Positions 37,400-46,659 are shown, numbered from the stretch's first letter. The stretch: DNA of 64,000 bases from Methylobacterium hispanicum (GCF_022179285.1 NZ_BPQO01000004.1:222220-286219); one strand, 5' to 3'. Program-made: numbers and translations. The notes: a model not told the origin generated them from the sequence alone.

Positions 37400-38443
37400 A
37401 TGTCCACGCTCACGACGCTCGGCGAGATCCAGGTCAACCGCAACCTCGCCATCCCGCGGAAGCTCGCGGACAATCCCGTGCGCACCGTCGCACTGGATGC
37501 GATCCAGCGCCGCAACGCCGTGCTCGACGCCGTCTTCTACGACGTCGCGGCGATCCGGCCCCACGAGACGGCAAAGCTCGCCTTCTGGCTCGCGCGCGAG
37601 GGCGCGATCATCATGGTGCCGCCCTCCGGCAGCTCGGCGGAGCTGGAGGTCTTCCTTACGCCGCAGGAGTACTTCGCGTCGGGCGGGGAGGGGACCGCGC
37701 TCACCGTGGCGGGCGTCGGCAGTTCGGCGCTCGGGGCCGCCGCCTTCGCCCGCAACGTCGCCGACGCGCTGGGCAAGCCGGTGGTCGCGGTGGTGTCCGG
37801 CTACGGCCTAGCCGACCTGCTGACCGAGGCCTTGGGCGGCTTCTTCCTGTTCGGGGTGCTCAACAGCGTCCGGCACGCCTTCGAGCCGCTGGACGAGGTG
37901 ACGAAGCTGTTCACGCGCAGCGAGCGGAAGGCGGAGGAACTCAGCGGGTCCTGATACGCCCGCAGCAGCCGCGACACGCGGACCGTCGTCGCGCTCCTGA
38001 AGGACGCGCGCTTCCCACCCGAACTGCTCGTCGGCCATTCCAAAGGCAACCTCGTAATCTCGGAAGCGCTCTACGCGATCCATGCCGAGGATCCGATGTC
38101 GGAGAAGCGGCTTGCCGAGCAGCTGCGCATCGTGACGATCAGCGCCAAGATCGGGATGCCGCACGCCTTCCACGACGTCCTGGACGTGATGGGCGAGTGG
38201 GACTGGTTCGGCGCCCTGAATTCCCGACCCGACCTGCGGGCCGACTACACGGTCCCACATGCATGGCACAGCACGAACCCCGAATTCCCCTTCGGCATGG
38301 GGATCCGCGTGCCCACGGTGCTGCGGGAGGTGCTTGGCCGGACCCCGTCACCCTCGAAGGCTGCCCCTCTCCCGTTCATCACCGACCTGCCGCAGAAGCT
38401 GACCGCCTCCCTCCTCGCCGGGACGACGCTTCGTCTGGCCTAG
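37400..38443 (+). pseudogene. Alpha/beta-hydrolase interrupted by an in-frame TGA
   Basis: ATG 37400 (GGGAGA eight bases upstream) opens MSTLTTLGEIQVNRN. The frame runs 184 codons to TGA at 37952-37954 and then continues open, without a shift, for 163 more codons to 38443. The second half contains LLVGHSKGNLVISEALY, the nucleophile elbow of an alpha/beta hydrolase (S about residue 214), and later strands and helices, so the two halves are one protein of about 347 residues. A single TGG-to-TGA change explains it. As written, the first product lacks the catalytic serine; restart at ATG 38096 would also lack it. Confidence 0.75.
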
Positions 38444-38676
38444 TTCGTTCGACGTCGAATGGGATTCCGGTTCGGCAAGCGCGCGTGGATGCAGGTCGGA
38501 CGGGCGAGGCTTCGGTTGCCGACCGCGGGTCCTCCGTCCGGGGCCCGGGATCGAGATCCGCCAACGTGCGATCGATCTCCGCTTCGTCCGAAGGTCGACC
38601 TCGTCGGGAGTCGGACGGCCCAGGAGACCGTCGGGTCCGGGCCCGACCCTGATCCCGGGACCGCCCGGGCCAGGGA

Positions 38677-40443
38677 TCACGACTGGCCGCCGGGCGGCGA
38701 CGGAACCGCCGAGTCCGACGCCGGCGACGATGACGCCGCCGCCTCGGCGCTCCCGGCCGAGCGCGCCGCACGCCTCGCGTGGACCTTCTCCTTGAGACCT
38801 TTGATCCGAAGACGCTCCTGGGCGACCTCCAACCTCTTGCGGACCAGCGCGACCTCGGACTCGACCGGCGCCGGGACGTCCCGGATGTGCTCCGGGGCCC
38901 AGCCGCTCCGCTTCTTCCCGTACCAGACGCCCTGGGTATCGGTGGCCGAGTGTCCGAGAAGCGCGGCGAGCTCCTCCGCCGGATAGACCGTCTTCATGTT
39001 CGCCACGAACTGGTGGCGGAGCGTGTAGAGCGTGAGCAGCTTTCCGTTCGGAGACCGGAACAGGATCGGCGAGACCTCGCGCAGGATGCGGCTGCAGGCG
39101 TTCTTGTTCTTCATGAAGGCGCCGTCATGCGCCCAGTCGGCCGCATACTCGACGAAGCGCTCGACCGCTTCGAGCCCCTCGTCGGAGAGGTTCGTCAGAT
39201 CGAGCGTCCGGCGCTCGCCGTTCGCGCGTCCGTTGGTCGCCTTCGCGTTGGCGACGTGGAGATAGACCCGTCTCCCGCGCCTGGCCCTCGAATCGTCGAC
39301 GTAGCTGAAGGTCGCCGCTTCCCATTCCGAGGGACGGAGCCCCGTCGCCATGCCGGCGACGATCCAGGCCGCCAGCGGCCGGACGTACGACGAATGGCTG
39401 GCCCGGGGGAGGTCCCGGACCACGATCGTGAACTGCTCGTACGTGATCGACTTCGCCTTGTGGGCCGCCGTGCGCTCGCCCTCGCCCTCGGCGTCGCGGC
39501 GCACGTGGGTCATCCGCGCCTCCCCGAAGTCGAGGTCGATCGCGGCCTCAATCATGGCGAGCGCCTGCTCGACCTCGTGCGAGTCCATCGCCTGGATGGT
39601 GCTGATCGCGGCCTGCCGGTAGACGCGCCACGTCGTCGGCTTCACGGTCGCGCGGATGCCGAGGAGCCAGTTCGCGAAGGAGACCGGGTTCGGTTCGTCC
39701 CGGAGCGAGAGCATGTGCTCGCGGCGGTAACGGTCCTTCAGCTGCCGCCCGCAGGTGGCGTACATCTGGACGGTCGATGGCGTGCGGGTCGGCGCGGTAC
39801 CGACGCCCTCCGTCTCCCGCCGTTGGGCGATCCGACGCCGGCGGGCCTCGACGAGGTCGGCCATCTCGTCGTCGGGTTCGGGAACGTGAACGGGGACCCC
39901 GAGGACGGGCCCGGATCTGAACTCGCTTCCGAACGGGCGGGCCGCCTGCTCCGAGGAGGCCGGATCCGAGGGCCGAGGCGTGTCAACATTGGCGTTCAGG
40001 CCGTATGCGGGCAGGGGGGCGGAACGCTTCGGACCCGTGTCAACACTGGCGTTCGAGCCATGTCCCGCGTGGCCGCTCGAGACCGTCGGACGCGTGTCAA
40101 CACTGCCGGTTTCGGAATGCGGATGGTGGGCCCGCCCGCCCTCCGGACGCGTGTCAACATTGGCGGGTCCGCGGCCGGAGGTCGGGGGCGTGCGCACGGC
40201 CCAGCCCGAGGCGGGGGCGTCGCCGGGGCGCCAGCCCGGCGGAGCGAACCGGGGCAGGGCGGAGCCTGCGACCGCACGGTGGGCGGACTGGTCCTGGCCG
40301 CGCCCGGGATCGGGGCGGTCCGCGACCGGACCGGAGATGGCCGAGGGCGGACGTCTGATCTGCGCGGGCGAGGTCGGCAGGACGACCGCCGGCCGCTGCA
40401 TTTCCGGACGCACGGGCCGGACGGAGTTGAGGTCCTGGGTCAT
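38677..40443 (-). CDS. Tyrosine recombinase/integrase with repeat-bearing N-terminus
   Basis: A 588-residue protein. The C-terminal two-thirds is a phage-integrase fold: SAM-like core-binding domain (residues about 200-300), first catalytic Arg in ATGLRPSEWEAAT (about 368), LYTLRHQFVANM (second Arg, with Tyr where His is usual), LLGHSATDTQ (His) and VWYG (Tyr near 507). The first 190 residues are disordered and Pro/Arg/Gly-rich, with four 19-residue repeats (residues about 92-155) that share only N/S-V-D-T. The tail is a short coiled coil then an Ala/Ser-rich end. Site-specific recombination, perhaps multimer resolution or integration, is the likely job; the repeat block and nearby motifs could be its targets. 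Confidence 0.8.
   Translation of the reverse strand: MTQDLNSVRPVRPEMQRPAVVLPTSPAQIRRPPSAISGPVADRPDPGRGQDQSAHRAVAGSALPRFAPPGWRPGDAPASGWAVRTPPTSGRGPANVDTRPEGGRAHHPHSETGSVDTRPTVSSGHAGHGSNASVDTGPKRSAPLPAYGLNANVDTPRPSDPASSEQAARPFGSEFRSGPVLGVPVHVPEPDDEMADLVEARRRRIAQRRETEGVGTAPTRTPSTVQMYATCGRQLKDRYRREHMLSLRDEPNPVSFANWLLGIRATVKPTTWRVYRQAAISTIQAMDSHEVEQALAMIEAAIDLDFGEARMTHVRRDAEGEGERTAAHKAKSITYEQFTIVVRDLPRASHSSYVRPLAAWIVAGMATGLRPSEWEAATFSYVDDSRARRGRRVYLHVANAKATNGRANGERRTLDLTNLSDEGLEAVERFVEYAADWAHDGAFMKNKNACSRILREVSPILFRSPNGKLLTLYTLRHQFVANMKTVYPAEELAALLGHSATDTQGVWYGKKRSGWAPEHIRDVPAPVESEVALVRKRLEVAQERLRIKGLKEKVHARRAARSAGSAEAAASSSPASDSAVPSPPGGQS
39980..40167. repeat. Four copies of GTGTCAACAYTGSCG with exact 57-bp period
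   Basis: GTGTCAACA(T/C)TG(G/C)CG begins at 39980, 40037, 40094 and 40151, exactly 57 bp apart each time. They lie inside the recombinase gene, yet only this 14-15 bp core is conserved; the intervening 42 bp differ. On the coding strand each core reads (A/G)TGTTGACAC and uses GTT and AAT/AGT codons, which are rare in this GC3-biased gene. Conservation therefore looks DNA-level, as for binding sites or iterons. Confidence 0.8.
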
Positions 40444-40563
40444 GACCCACCTGGTCAGAGATCGAAGATCGGGGCACGATCCCGAAGGGATGAATTCCGA
40501 AGGCTGTGCGGGGCGCTGAGTTCGAAGAAAAAAATGTCGGCCCCCCGTTAGTACTACAGAGGC

Positions 40564-40661
40564 CTAACGCTAGTGTGCAGCGAAACTAACGCTAGTGTGC
40601 AACCTGTCGGGCGCCCCGCTCCAGCTTCGGGGGCGGGGTACCGTTTGCACACTAGCGTTAG
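40564..40661. repeat. Three copies of CTAACGCTAGTGTGCA (two direct, one inverted)
   Basis: Exact 16-mers at 40564-40579 and 40586-40601 (direct, 22 bp apart, about two helical turns) and the reverse complement TGCACACTAGCGTTAG at 40646-40661. The 22-bp spacing is iteron-like. They sit about 120 bp upstream of the recombinase start. A fourth copy in the inverted orientation is at 56679-56694. Confidence 0.85.
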
Positions 40662-40894
40662 GCGGTTCGTTCCTTCCGTTTGTCGGCATCCATATTTCCC
40701 TCTGCGGACACCCTTGTCCAGGGTCCGCACCTGCGGGATCTCAGATCCCGGCCCCGCGGCGGCAAGCCCCGCCCATTCGTCCGAAGATCAAACGGAAGTG
40801 ACTCCCGTTCCTTCGAAAATCGGTCCGCTCGACCTCGGGAAGCGCAAGTGCGCCCAGGAGTGCAGCCCGACGTTAGATGCCCGTCCACCCCTCC

Positions 40895-41760
40895 CGCCGG
40901 GTTCGTCGAAATTCGAAGAAATCCCCCTCCATCAGGGCCTCGTTCCTTCGGATTTCGAGCCGCAGGCCGGTCGCACGACCACGCGCGCCAGCCATCCCCC
41001 GGCCTTGCCCCTCCGGGCCCGGCCGTCTCCGGGCGGAGCGCCCCGATCGACGTGCTCTAAGCGCCGATCCGAGGCTGCCGAGTTCCTTCGGATTGCTACC
41101 GCTTCAACGAGGACGGTTGTCCCGAAGACGCGCGAGCGGCCCACGTACGTCGTCCCGCTATGGCCGCCGGTCATCGACGCGCGACGACCAGCATGTCGCC
41201 GCCAGCTTTCGCCCGTTGCCGACAACCCTCTGACCAATCGACGGTTTTCGAAATTCCCTAACGGGCGTTTCGAAAACCGTAACATCGGGAATCAACCGCT
41301 AAACGCTCGTGGGCGCGGTCGTAACGGAAGGATCGACTCCGAACCGCAGGCCGGTCGCACAGTCTCGCGCGGCAATCATCCACCGGCTTTGGCCCTCCGG
41401 GGTCCAGCCGGTTCAGAGCCCGAAGCGTCGATCGACATGTCCGAAGCGTGGACCCCGTCGATGGCGCGTTTCTTCGGATTTCGAACGTTCTCAAGAGAAT
41501 GGCTGTCCAGGAGGCGCGGGCGCAGGGTCCCATGACGTCGTCCCGCCAGGGTCGAGGTCGTCGACGCATGACGATCGACGGGTCGAAGCCGGGCTGCGGA
41601 TGTTGTCGACCAAAGCACTGTTTCAAAAGGGAATTTCGAAATTTCCTAACGGAAGTTTCGAAAGCCGTAACATGCGGGTTCGACGGCGAAACGCTCGTGG
41701 GCGGTTGCGAAACGCCCGTGGGCGATCGCCTAATGAAAGGTTCGAAAACCGTAACATCCG
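40895..41760. repeat. Diverged tandem duplication, non-coding; control-region candidate
   Basis: Two related units of about 385 bp. Shared landmarks in order: CCGCAGGCCGGTCGCAC (40959 and 41345), CGATCGAC, CTTCGGATT, a GTCGTCCCGC stretch, TTTCGAAATT-CCTAACGG, TTTCGAAA(A/G)CCGTAACAT (41268 and 41656), and AAACGCTCGTGGGCG. A further TTCGAAAACCGTAACAT is at 41741. No protein is encoded. Repeats of this kind next to partition and conjugation genes suggest an origin of replication, an origin of transfer or a centromere; the sequence alone does not say which. Confidence 0.65.
41241..41280. repeat. 13-bp inverted repeat in the control region
   Basis: ACGGTTTTCGAAA (41241-41253) and TTTCGAAAACCGT (41268-41280) are exact reverse complements around a 14-nt spacer containing CCTAACGGG. 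Could be a protein-binding dyad or a cruciform. Confidence 0.7.
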
Positions 41761-41796
41761 TATCCGTGGGGCAAACGGTAGATGGCGAGTTGCCAG

Positions 41797-41812
41797 GAGT
41801 TGCCGGCAACTC
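41797..41812. repeat. Perfect palindrome GAGTTGCCGGCAACTC
   Basis: 16-bp perfect palindrome, with further GAGTTGCC half-sites at 41788 and 41829, between the repeat block and dotD. Related half-sites and a CAACTCGC/GCGAGTTG dyad occur at 56719-56759. Probable binding sites for a regulator of the conjugation module. Confidence 0.6.
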
Positions 41813-41988
41813 GCCTGCGACGCACGGGGAGTTGCCGGAGCGTCGCGGGCAACGCTCCAGGTGTCCTCGCGAAGGAATGGAGCGGAGATGCCCTTGGCAA
41901 GGCTCAAAATCCGGGCAATGAAGGAGTGAGCGGTCTCCGTGGGCGGCGCCTCGCAGCGCCGGGACCTGGGCGACCGAAGGAGTTCTCC

Positions 41989-42534
41989 ATGGCCAACCGG
42001 TCGCTTCTTGCCGCGACGACCCTCGCCCTGTCGCTCGGCGCCTGTGCGCCCCGGCCGGACAAGGCCGCCTTGATCGACGCCGGAGCCCAGCTGCTGGTGT
42101 CGGAGAAGATCGCGGACAGCGCCGGCAGGGTCGCGCGCGCGACCGAGACCCTGGCCCTCATCCAGCGCGCCCGGACCGAGCCTTCGCCGCCGTCCGTCGA
42201 CGAGCGGCTTCTTCCCGGCGACCTGCGCCGTCCGATCACGCTGAACTGGTCCGGCCCCGGCGAGGAGGGGGCCCGCCGCGTGGCCAACCTGCTGGGCTAC
42301 GAGTTCCGCGTCGTCGGCAACCCGCCCGCGGTCAGCCCTCCGGTGCAGGTCGGCGCCGAGGCCCTGCCGGCCGCCAAGGTCCTGGAGGACATCGGCCTGC
42401 AGGTGCAGGGGTCCGCCCAGGTCGTGGTCGATCCGAACGTCCGGCGGGTCGAGTACCGCTACATCGCCCAGAACCCGCTGCTGGGCCCGTCGATCCGTGG
42501 CGCGGCGCCGCCGCTGCGCCGGATCACGAAGTGA
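41989..42534 (+). CDS. dotD: DotD/TraH-like lipoprotein of type IVB secretion
   Basis: 181 residues with a lipoprotein signal (LSLGAC, lipid-bearing Cys19). The C-terminal domain (NWSGPGEEGARRVANLLGYEFRVVG, then VLEDIGLQVQGSAQVVVDPNVRRVEYRYI) is the secretin-N-like fold of DotD. In Dot/Icm and IncI systems DotD and DotC help build the outer-membrane core ring. GAAGGAG lies six bases before ATG 41989. First gene of a run dotD-dotC-dotB-icmT, the same order as traH-traI-traJ-traK of IncI plasmids. Confidence 0.85.
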   Translation: MANRSLLAATTLALSLGACAPRPDKAALIDAGAQLLVSEKIADSAGRVARATETLALIQRARTEPSPPSVDERLLPGDLRRPITLNWSGPGEEGARRVANLLGYEFRVVGNPPAVSPPVQVGAEALPAAKVLEDIGLQVQGSAQVVVDPNVRRVEYRYIAQNPLLGPSIRGAAPPLRRITK

Positions 42535-43553
42535 GGATGGCGCCGGTGTGCAAGGTCCTCGGACTCCTCGGCTCCGTCTCCGCGATCGGCCTTCTCCTGG
42601 CGGGCTGCAACGCGCATGTCCCGCTGGCGAGCCCGATCCCGTCGATCAATGCCGGGTACCGCATCGGCGACATCGCGCTCCAGGACGATCCCGTTCCGAC
42701 GCTCGACGACGTGATGAACCGGGTCCCGTCCCGCAGGTCCGGCGACGAGAGGCCCGAGGACCGGCTGCGCGCGCCGGCGATGCGCGACAGCGCCCTGGCC
42801 TACGGCGCGCGCGCCGGCCTCGCCTACACCTCGCGGGGCATCAACGCCTCCCTCAAGGGCAGGGCGGACGACCTCACCCGGATCTACGACTTCAACCGGA
42901 TCCTGATCCGCACGCCGTCGGGCGCCACGATCATGCCGCCGGTCATCTCCGAGGCGAAGGACACCTACGAGACCAGCGACGCCGGCCGGACGCTGCGCGT
43001 CGCCGACGTGTCGTACCTGATCGTCGAGCAGGCCCGGTTCACGCCGACGGCCCCGCTCTGGCACACCTACCTGATCCGGTCCTACGTCACGCCCGAGCCG
43101 CCGCCGGATCTGCTGCTGCCGCGCGACGGCGCCGAGCGCGACGCCTGGAAGCGCTGGGTGACCGAGGGGTGGCACATGGGCGTCACCCAGGCCCAGGAGA
43201 TCTTCGAAGCCGACCTGCGCCGCCTCGAGCGCGATTTCACCGGCATGCTCAAGTACAAGGGCCTGCTGGAGGAGAGGAAGGTCTCCGCGCCCGTCGTGGC
43301 GGAGGGCAGCCTGGGCAACACCGGCACCGGCCAGGACATGCGCGTCAACGACCGCGCGCTCCGCATCACCCGCGACCCGACCCTCCAGGTCGGCCCCGGA
43401 GGCGAACGCCGCTTCGAGGCGTCCCCGTTCCCGGGCGCCACGCCCGACGCCGTCGCCCCGATCCAGCGGCAGGCGGTGCCCGCAGGTCCGCCCCGCCGCG
43501 CGGCCGCCCCCTCGCGCCGCGAGCGCCGGGCGACCGCGGAGCCACGCTTCTGA
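42531..43553 (+). CDS. dotC: DotC/TraI-like lipoprotein of type IVB secretion
   Basis: About 340 residues; GTG 42531 overlaps the dotD stop, ATG 42537 is an alternative. Lipobox LLLAGC (Cys26). Conserved DotC features: RDSALAYGARAGLAYTSRGIN, IYDFNRILI, MPPVISEAKDTYE and APLWHTYLI, then WHMGVTQAQEIFEADLRRLERDFTGM. The last 60 residues are a Pro/Arg-rich tail absent from shorter homologues. Partner of DotD in the outer-membrane core complex. Confidence 0.88.
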   Translation: MRMAPVCKVLGLLGSVSAIGLLLAGCNAHVPLASPIPSINAGYRIGDIALQDDPVPTLDDVMNRVPSRRSGDERPEDRLRAPAMRDSALAYGARAGLAYTSRGINASLKGRADDLTRIYDFNRILIRTPSGATIMPPVISEAKDTYETSDAGRTLRVADVSYLIVEQARFTPTAPLWHTYLIRSYVTPEPPPDLLLPRDGAERDAWKRWVTEGWHMGVTQAQEIFEADLRRLERDFTGMLKYKGLLEERKVSAPVVAEGSLGNTGTGQDMRVNDRALRITRDPTLQVGPGGERRFEASPFPGATPDAVAPIQRQAVPAGPPRRAAAPSRRERRATAEPRF

Positions 43554-43560
43554 GGCGGCC

Positions 43561-44766
43561 ATGAACGCACCCGTTCCGGTTCCGTCGCAGAACTCGGCCT
43601 TCGCCACCGGCTTCCAGGGCGAGGTCCTCAAGGTCGACGGCCGCTTCGACGAGCGCCAGTTCCACGAGGTCCTGATCATGGCGGTCGAGGCGAAGGCCTC
43701 GGACATCATGTTCATCTCGGGCGAGCCGGTCTGGGCCGAGATCGCGGGCCGCAACGTCAGGCTGACGCATCGGACCCTGACGAACCCCGAGGCGCTCGAT
43801 CTCGTGCGGATCGTCTACAACGATTCCGGCACGGCGGAGCTGAAGCGCGGCCACGACCTCGACCCCTCCTACGAGATCCGGGTCCCGGGCCGCGGCCTCG
43901 TGCGGTTCCGCGTGAACATGACCTCGGGCCGGATCCCGGGCGATTCCGGCGTTCACATCACGATGCGCACCCTGCCGGGCAGCCCGCTGCCGCTGGCGCA
44001 GCTGAAGATCGAGCAGGACATCATCGACAACTACCGGCCCGGCAACGGCCTCATCCTGATCACCGGGCCGACCGGATCCGGAAAGACGACGCTGCACTCG
44101 TCGATCATGCGCGACATCCTGGAGAAGCCCGACGCCAACGAGCGCTACTACGAGTTCGCGGCACCGATCGAGTTCGTCTACGACGACGTCCACATGCCGT
44201 CGTCCTTCGTCTTCCAGACGGAGATGCGCACCCACCTGCGCCCGCGCGTGGGCGATGCGGACGAGCACTCGATCTTCGCCCACGCCGTCCGAGGCGCCCT
44301 GCGCCGGCATCCGACCATCATCGGGGTCGGCGAGTCGCGCGACAAGGCGACGATCGAGGCGACGATCACGGCCTCCCTGACGGGCCACCTCGTCTACTCG
44401 ACCATCCACACGATCGGGGTCCCCGAGACCATCGCCCGCATGCTCTCGGAGTTCAGAGCGGACGAGCGCAGGGCCCGGGCGATCGACATCATGAACGTGC
44501 TGCGCATGCTCGTGACCCAGATCCTCGTCCCCCGGGAGGGGGGCGGGAAGGTGTCGCTGCGCGAGTACATGATCTTCGACGCCGAGACCCGGGCGGCCTT
44601 CCTGCGCCGGGATCCGGACGAATGGCCCGGGATCGCCCGCACCTTCATGCGGGACGGGCTCGCGGTCTCCCGCACCATGGGCCGGCACGGCCTCGCGCGC
44701 CTGGAGGCCGGTGAGATCACGCAGGAGACCTACGAGTTCGCATCGGCCCGCGAAGCCTACGTCTGA
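43561..44766 (+). CDS. dotB: DotB/TraJ-like secretion ATPase
   Basis: 401 residues. PilT/VirB11-type hexameric ATPase: Walker A GPTGSGKTT (K175), then the Asp/His boxes: HPTIIGVGESRDKATIEATITASLTGHLVYSTIHT, with the family's GESRD in place of the GEMRD of PilT. N-terminal domain ASDIMFISGEPVWAEIAGR is as in DotB. Energises substrate transfer at the inner membrane face. Starts seven bases after dotC. Confidence 0.93.
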   Translation: MNAPVPVPSQNSAFATGFQGEVLKVDGRFDERQFHEVLIMAVEAKASDIMFISGEPVWAEIAGRNVRLTHRTLTNPEALDLVRIVYNDSGTAELKRGHDLDPSYEIRVPGRGLVRFRVNMTSGRIPGDSGVHITMRTLPGSPLPLAQLKIEQDIIDNYRPGNGLILITGPTGSGKTTLHSSIMRDILEKPDANERYYEFAAPIEFVYDDVHMPSSFVFQTEMRTHLRPRVGDADEHSIFAHAVRGALRRHPTIIGVGESRDKATIEATITASLTGHLVYSTIHTIGVPETIARMLSEFRADERRARAIDIMNVLRMLVTQILVPREGGGKVSLREYMIFDAETRAAFLRRDPDEWPGIARTFMRDGLAVSRTMGRHGLARLEAGEITQETYEFASAREAYV

Positions 44767-44778
44767 GGGGGGAGATCC

Positions 44779-45057
44779 ATGGCCCACTGGCGCGACACCT
44801 ACAAGCCGGCCCGCTTCTTCTTCGTCGACGCGAACGCCGGCGTCGTGCTGCTGCTCTGCCTCCTGCACATCAAGGTTTGGACGTTCTGCACGGCCTTCGC
44901 CGTGCTGCTCCTGTTCTGGTGGCTCGAGCGCCTCGGCCTCAACTTCATTTCGGCGTTGCGCGCGCTCCGGACGTGGTTCGTCGGCGACCTGAGGCCGGCC
45001 CGGCCGCCGCGCATGACGCGCGGCCGCATCGACTACGACCGCCGTCCCGTCCCCTGA
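44779..45057 (+). CDS. icmT: IcmT/TraK-like small membrane protein
   Basis: 92 residues. MAHWRDTYKPARFFFVDANAGVVLLLCLLHIKVWTF is the IcmT signature (W-R-x-x-x-K-x-A-R-F-F-x-x-D-A), with two hydrophobic segments and a basic C-terminus. Inner-membrane component of the type IVB machine. It is 12 bp after dotB. Confidence 0.85.
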   Translation: MAHWRDTYKPARFFFVDANAGVVLLLCLLHIKVWTFCTAFAVLLLFWWLERLGLNFISALRALRTWFVGDLRPARPPRMTRGRIDYDRRPVP

Positions 45058-45120
45058 GCGGCACCGGTACCGGCACCCGCTCCCGGAAGGGAGCACCCTC
45101 ACGAAGAAGGAACGATACCC

Positions 45121-46164
45121 ATGGCCGAGACTGCGACGAAGAAGGAGCGTGTCGCCAAGGAAGGCAGCCACCCGCTCGTGGCGATCGACGACGGCTACGC
45201 CCAGACGAAGCTCTACGGCCAGGGTCCGGACGGCAAGATCGTCAAGCGGGTGCTGCGCTCCTCCGTCCGGATCGGCAGCCATGGGCTCGGCTCCTTCGCG
45301 GGGGACGGCGCGATCGGCCTCTGGCAGACGGAGGAGGGCAACCGCTACACGGTCTCCGACGAGATCGAGGCCGAGGATCCGCGCTTCACGGACTTCCATC
45401 TCTCGCCCATCAATCGGGTCCTGGTGAACCACGCCCTCTCCACGGCGGGCTTCGGCGGCGTCCAGGTCGATATCGTCACCGGCCTGCCGGTGAAGGAGTT
45501 CTTCAAGGACCAGCGCAAGGACGAGGAGCGCATCCAGCGCAAGCGCGAGAACCTCCAGCGCGGGGCGTTCTCCCGGTCGGCGGGCGTCGAGGCTCCCGTC
45601 CTCGCGGACATCCAGGTCGGCTGCCAAGCCATCGCCGCCTACGTGGACTGGGCGCTCGACGACGAGCTGAAGACCCGCAACGACACCGGCAAGACGATCG
45701 CCATCGTCGACATCGGCGGCCGGACCACGGACGTGGCGGTCGTGGTCGGCGGCAGATCGATCGACCACGGTCGGTCGGGCACGGCCGACGTGGGCGTCCT
45801 CGACGTCTACAAGGGCGTCCTCGATCGTGTGAAGGCACGCTTCGAACTGGACGACGACTCCCTCCCGCTGTCCCTCATGAACGAGGCCGTGCGCACGGGC
45901 AGCATGCAGCTGTTCGGCCGTCCCAACGACGTCGCCGAGATCGTCTCGGACGTGGTCGGTCAGGTCCAGGAGCGCGCCCTGCGCGAGATCCAGCGCCGGC
46001 TCGGCCGCGCCGCGACCCTGCAGGCGGTCGTGTTCGTCGGCGGCGGCTCGGCGCTGTTCAAGGACATCGCCTCGGCCTACCCGAACGGCGTGATGGCGGA
46101 GGATCCCGAGTTCGCGAACGCCCGCGGGCTCTACAAGTACTTCGCCTCGCGCCGCCGGGGCTGA
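45121..46164 (+). CDS. parM: ParM/StbA-like actin-type partition protein
   Basis: 347 residues of the actin/Hsp70 fold: phosphate-1 loop AIDDGYAQTKL (D23/D24), phosphate-2 loop AIVDIGGRTTDVAVV and adenosine loop VVFVGGGSALFKDI. This matches plasmid-segregation ParM/StbA proteins (about 320 residues). It polymerises to push plasmid copies apart. Unusually it sits between icmT and dotM inside the conjugation gene run, in the same direction. GAAGGAACG precedes ATG 45121. Confidence 0.85.
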   Translation: MAETATKKERVAKEGSHPLVAIDDGYAQTKLYGQGPDGKIVKRVLRSSVRIGSHGLGSFAGDGAIGLWQTEEGNRYTVSDEIEAEDPRFTDFHLSPINRVLVNHALSTAGFGGVQVDIVTGLPVKEFFKDQRKDEERIQRKRENLQRGAFSRSAGVEAPVLADIQVGCQAIAAYVDWALDDELKTRNDTGKTIAIVDIGGRTTDVAVVVGGRSIDHGRSGTADVGVLDVYKGVLDRVKARFELDDDSLPLSLMNEAVRTGSMQLFGRPNDVAEIVSDVVGQVQERALREIQRRLGRAATLQAVVFVGGGSALFKDIASAYPNGVMAEDPEFANARGLYKYFASRRRG

Positions 46165-46166
46165 GC

Positions 46167-46649
46167 ATGACCGGCGGGACACCGAAGGAGGGCAGGGGCA
46201 CGAGCGCCGCGATGCGGACGGCCGTCCGCCTCCAGATCTACGCCCTGCCCGGCGTCCCGGCCGAGAAGCTGCTGATCGACGTGTGGCAGGCCGCGGGATC
46301 CTCCCGCGGCAAGGCCCAGGAGGTGTTCCGCCGAGCGCTCCTCCTCGGCCTGCGCCAGATGTGCGAGGCCGGCGAACTGGACGATTCGGTCGTGGACGCC
46401 GTCGGCGAGGAGCGGATCATGGGCCGCTCGCGCCGGCGCCGGGCGCCGTCCGTCTCCGCCCCCGTGTTCGTCCTGCCGCCGGGAGCCGACCCCCGGCTGT
46501 TCGGCGGATACGGCGGGTACGGCGCCCCGATCCTGGAGCCCGCGCCGCCGCCGCCGCGCGTGGCGCCGGCGCGGCCACTGCCGCCGCCACCCGAGGCCGA
46601 AGCCCCAGAATACGACGGCGCGCCGGGGGAACTCGGCGATCTGATGTGA
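46167..46649 (+). CDS. StbB-like partition adaptor candidate
   Basis: 160 residues, two bases after parM. The first 85 residues are helical (AVRLQIYALPGVPAEKLLIDVW, then KAQEVFRRALLLGLRQMCEAG), the rest is Pro/Gly-rich (PPPPRVAPARPLPPPPEAEA). The second gene of a ParM locus normally encodes the DNA-binding adaptor (ParR/StbB); position and size fit, sequence similarity is not clear. The DNA site it would bind is unknown. Confidence 0.6.
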   Translation: MTGGTPKEGRGTSAAMRTAVRLQIYALPGVPAEKLLIDVWQAAGSSRGKAQEVFRRALLLGLRQMCEAGELDDSVVDAVGEERIMGRSRRRRAPSVSAPVFVLPPGADPRLFGGYGGYGAPILEPAPPPPRVAPARPLPPPPEAEAPEYDGAPGELGDLM

Positions 46650-46659
46650 GATCCGAGCG

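Noticed and set aside
37952..37954. Selenocysteine or programmed readthrough at the hydrolase TGA
   Set aside because: No selenocysteine insertion hairpin is visible after the codon and no selenoprotein family fits; a simple nonsense mutation is enough.
39980..40167. The 57-bp periodic repeats as a CRISPR array
   Set aside because: Conserved cores are only 14-15 bp, there are four, they lie in an intact gene and no cas gene is nearby.
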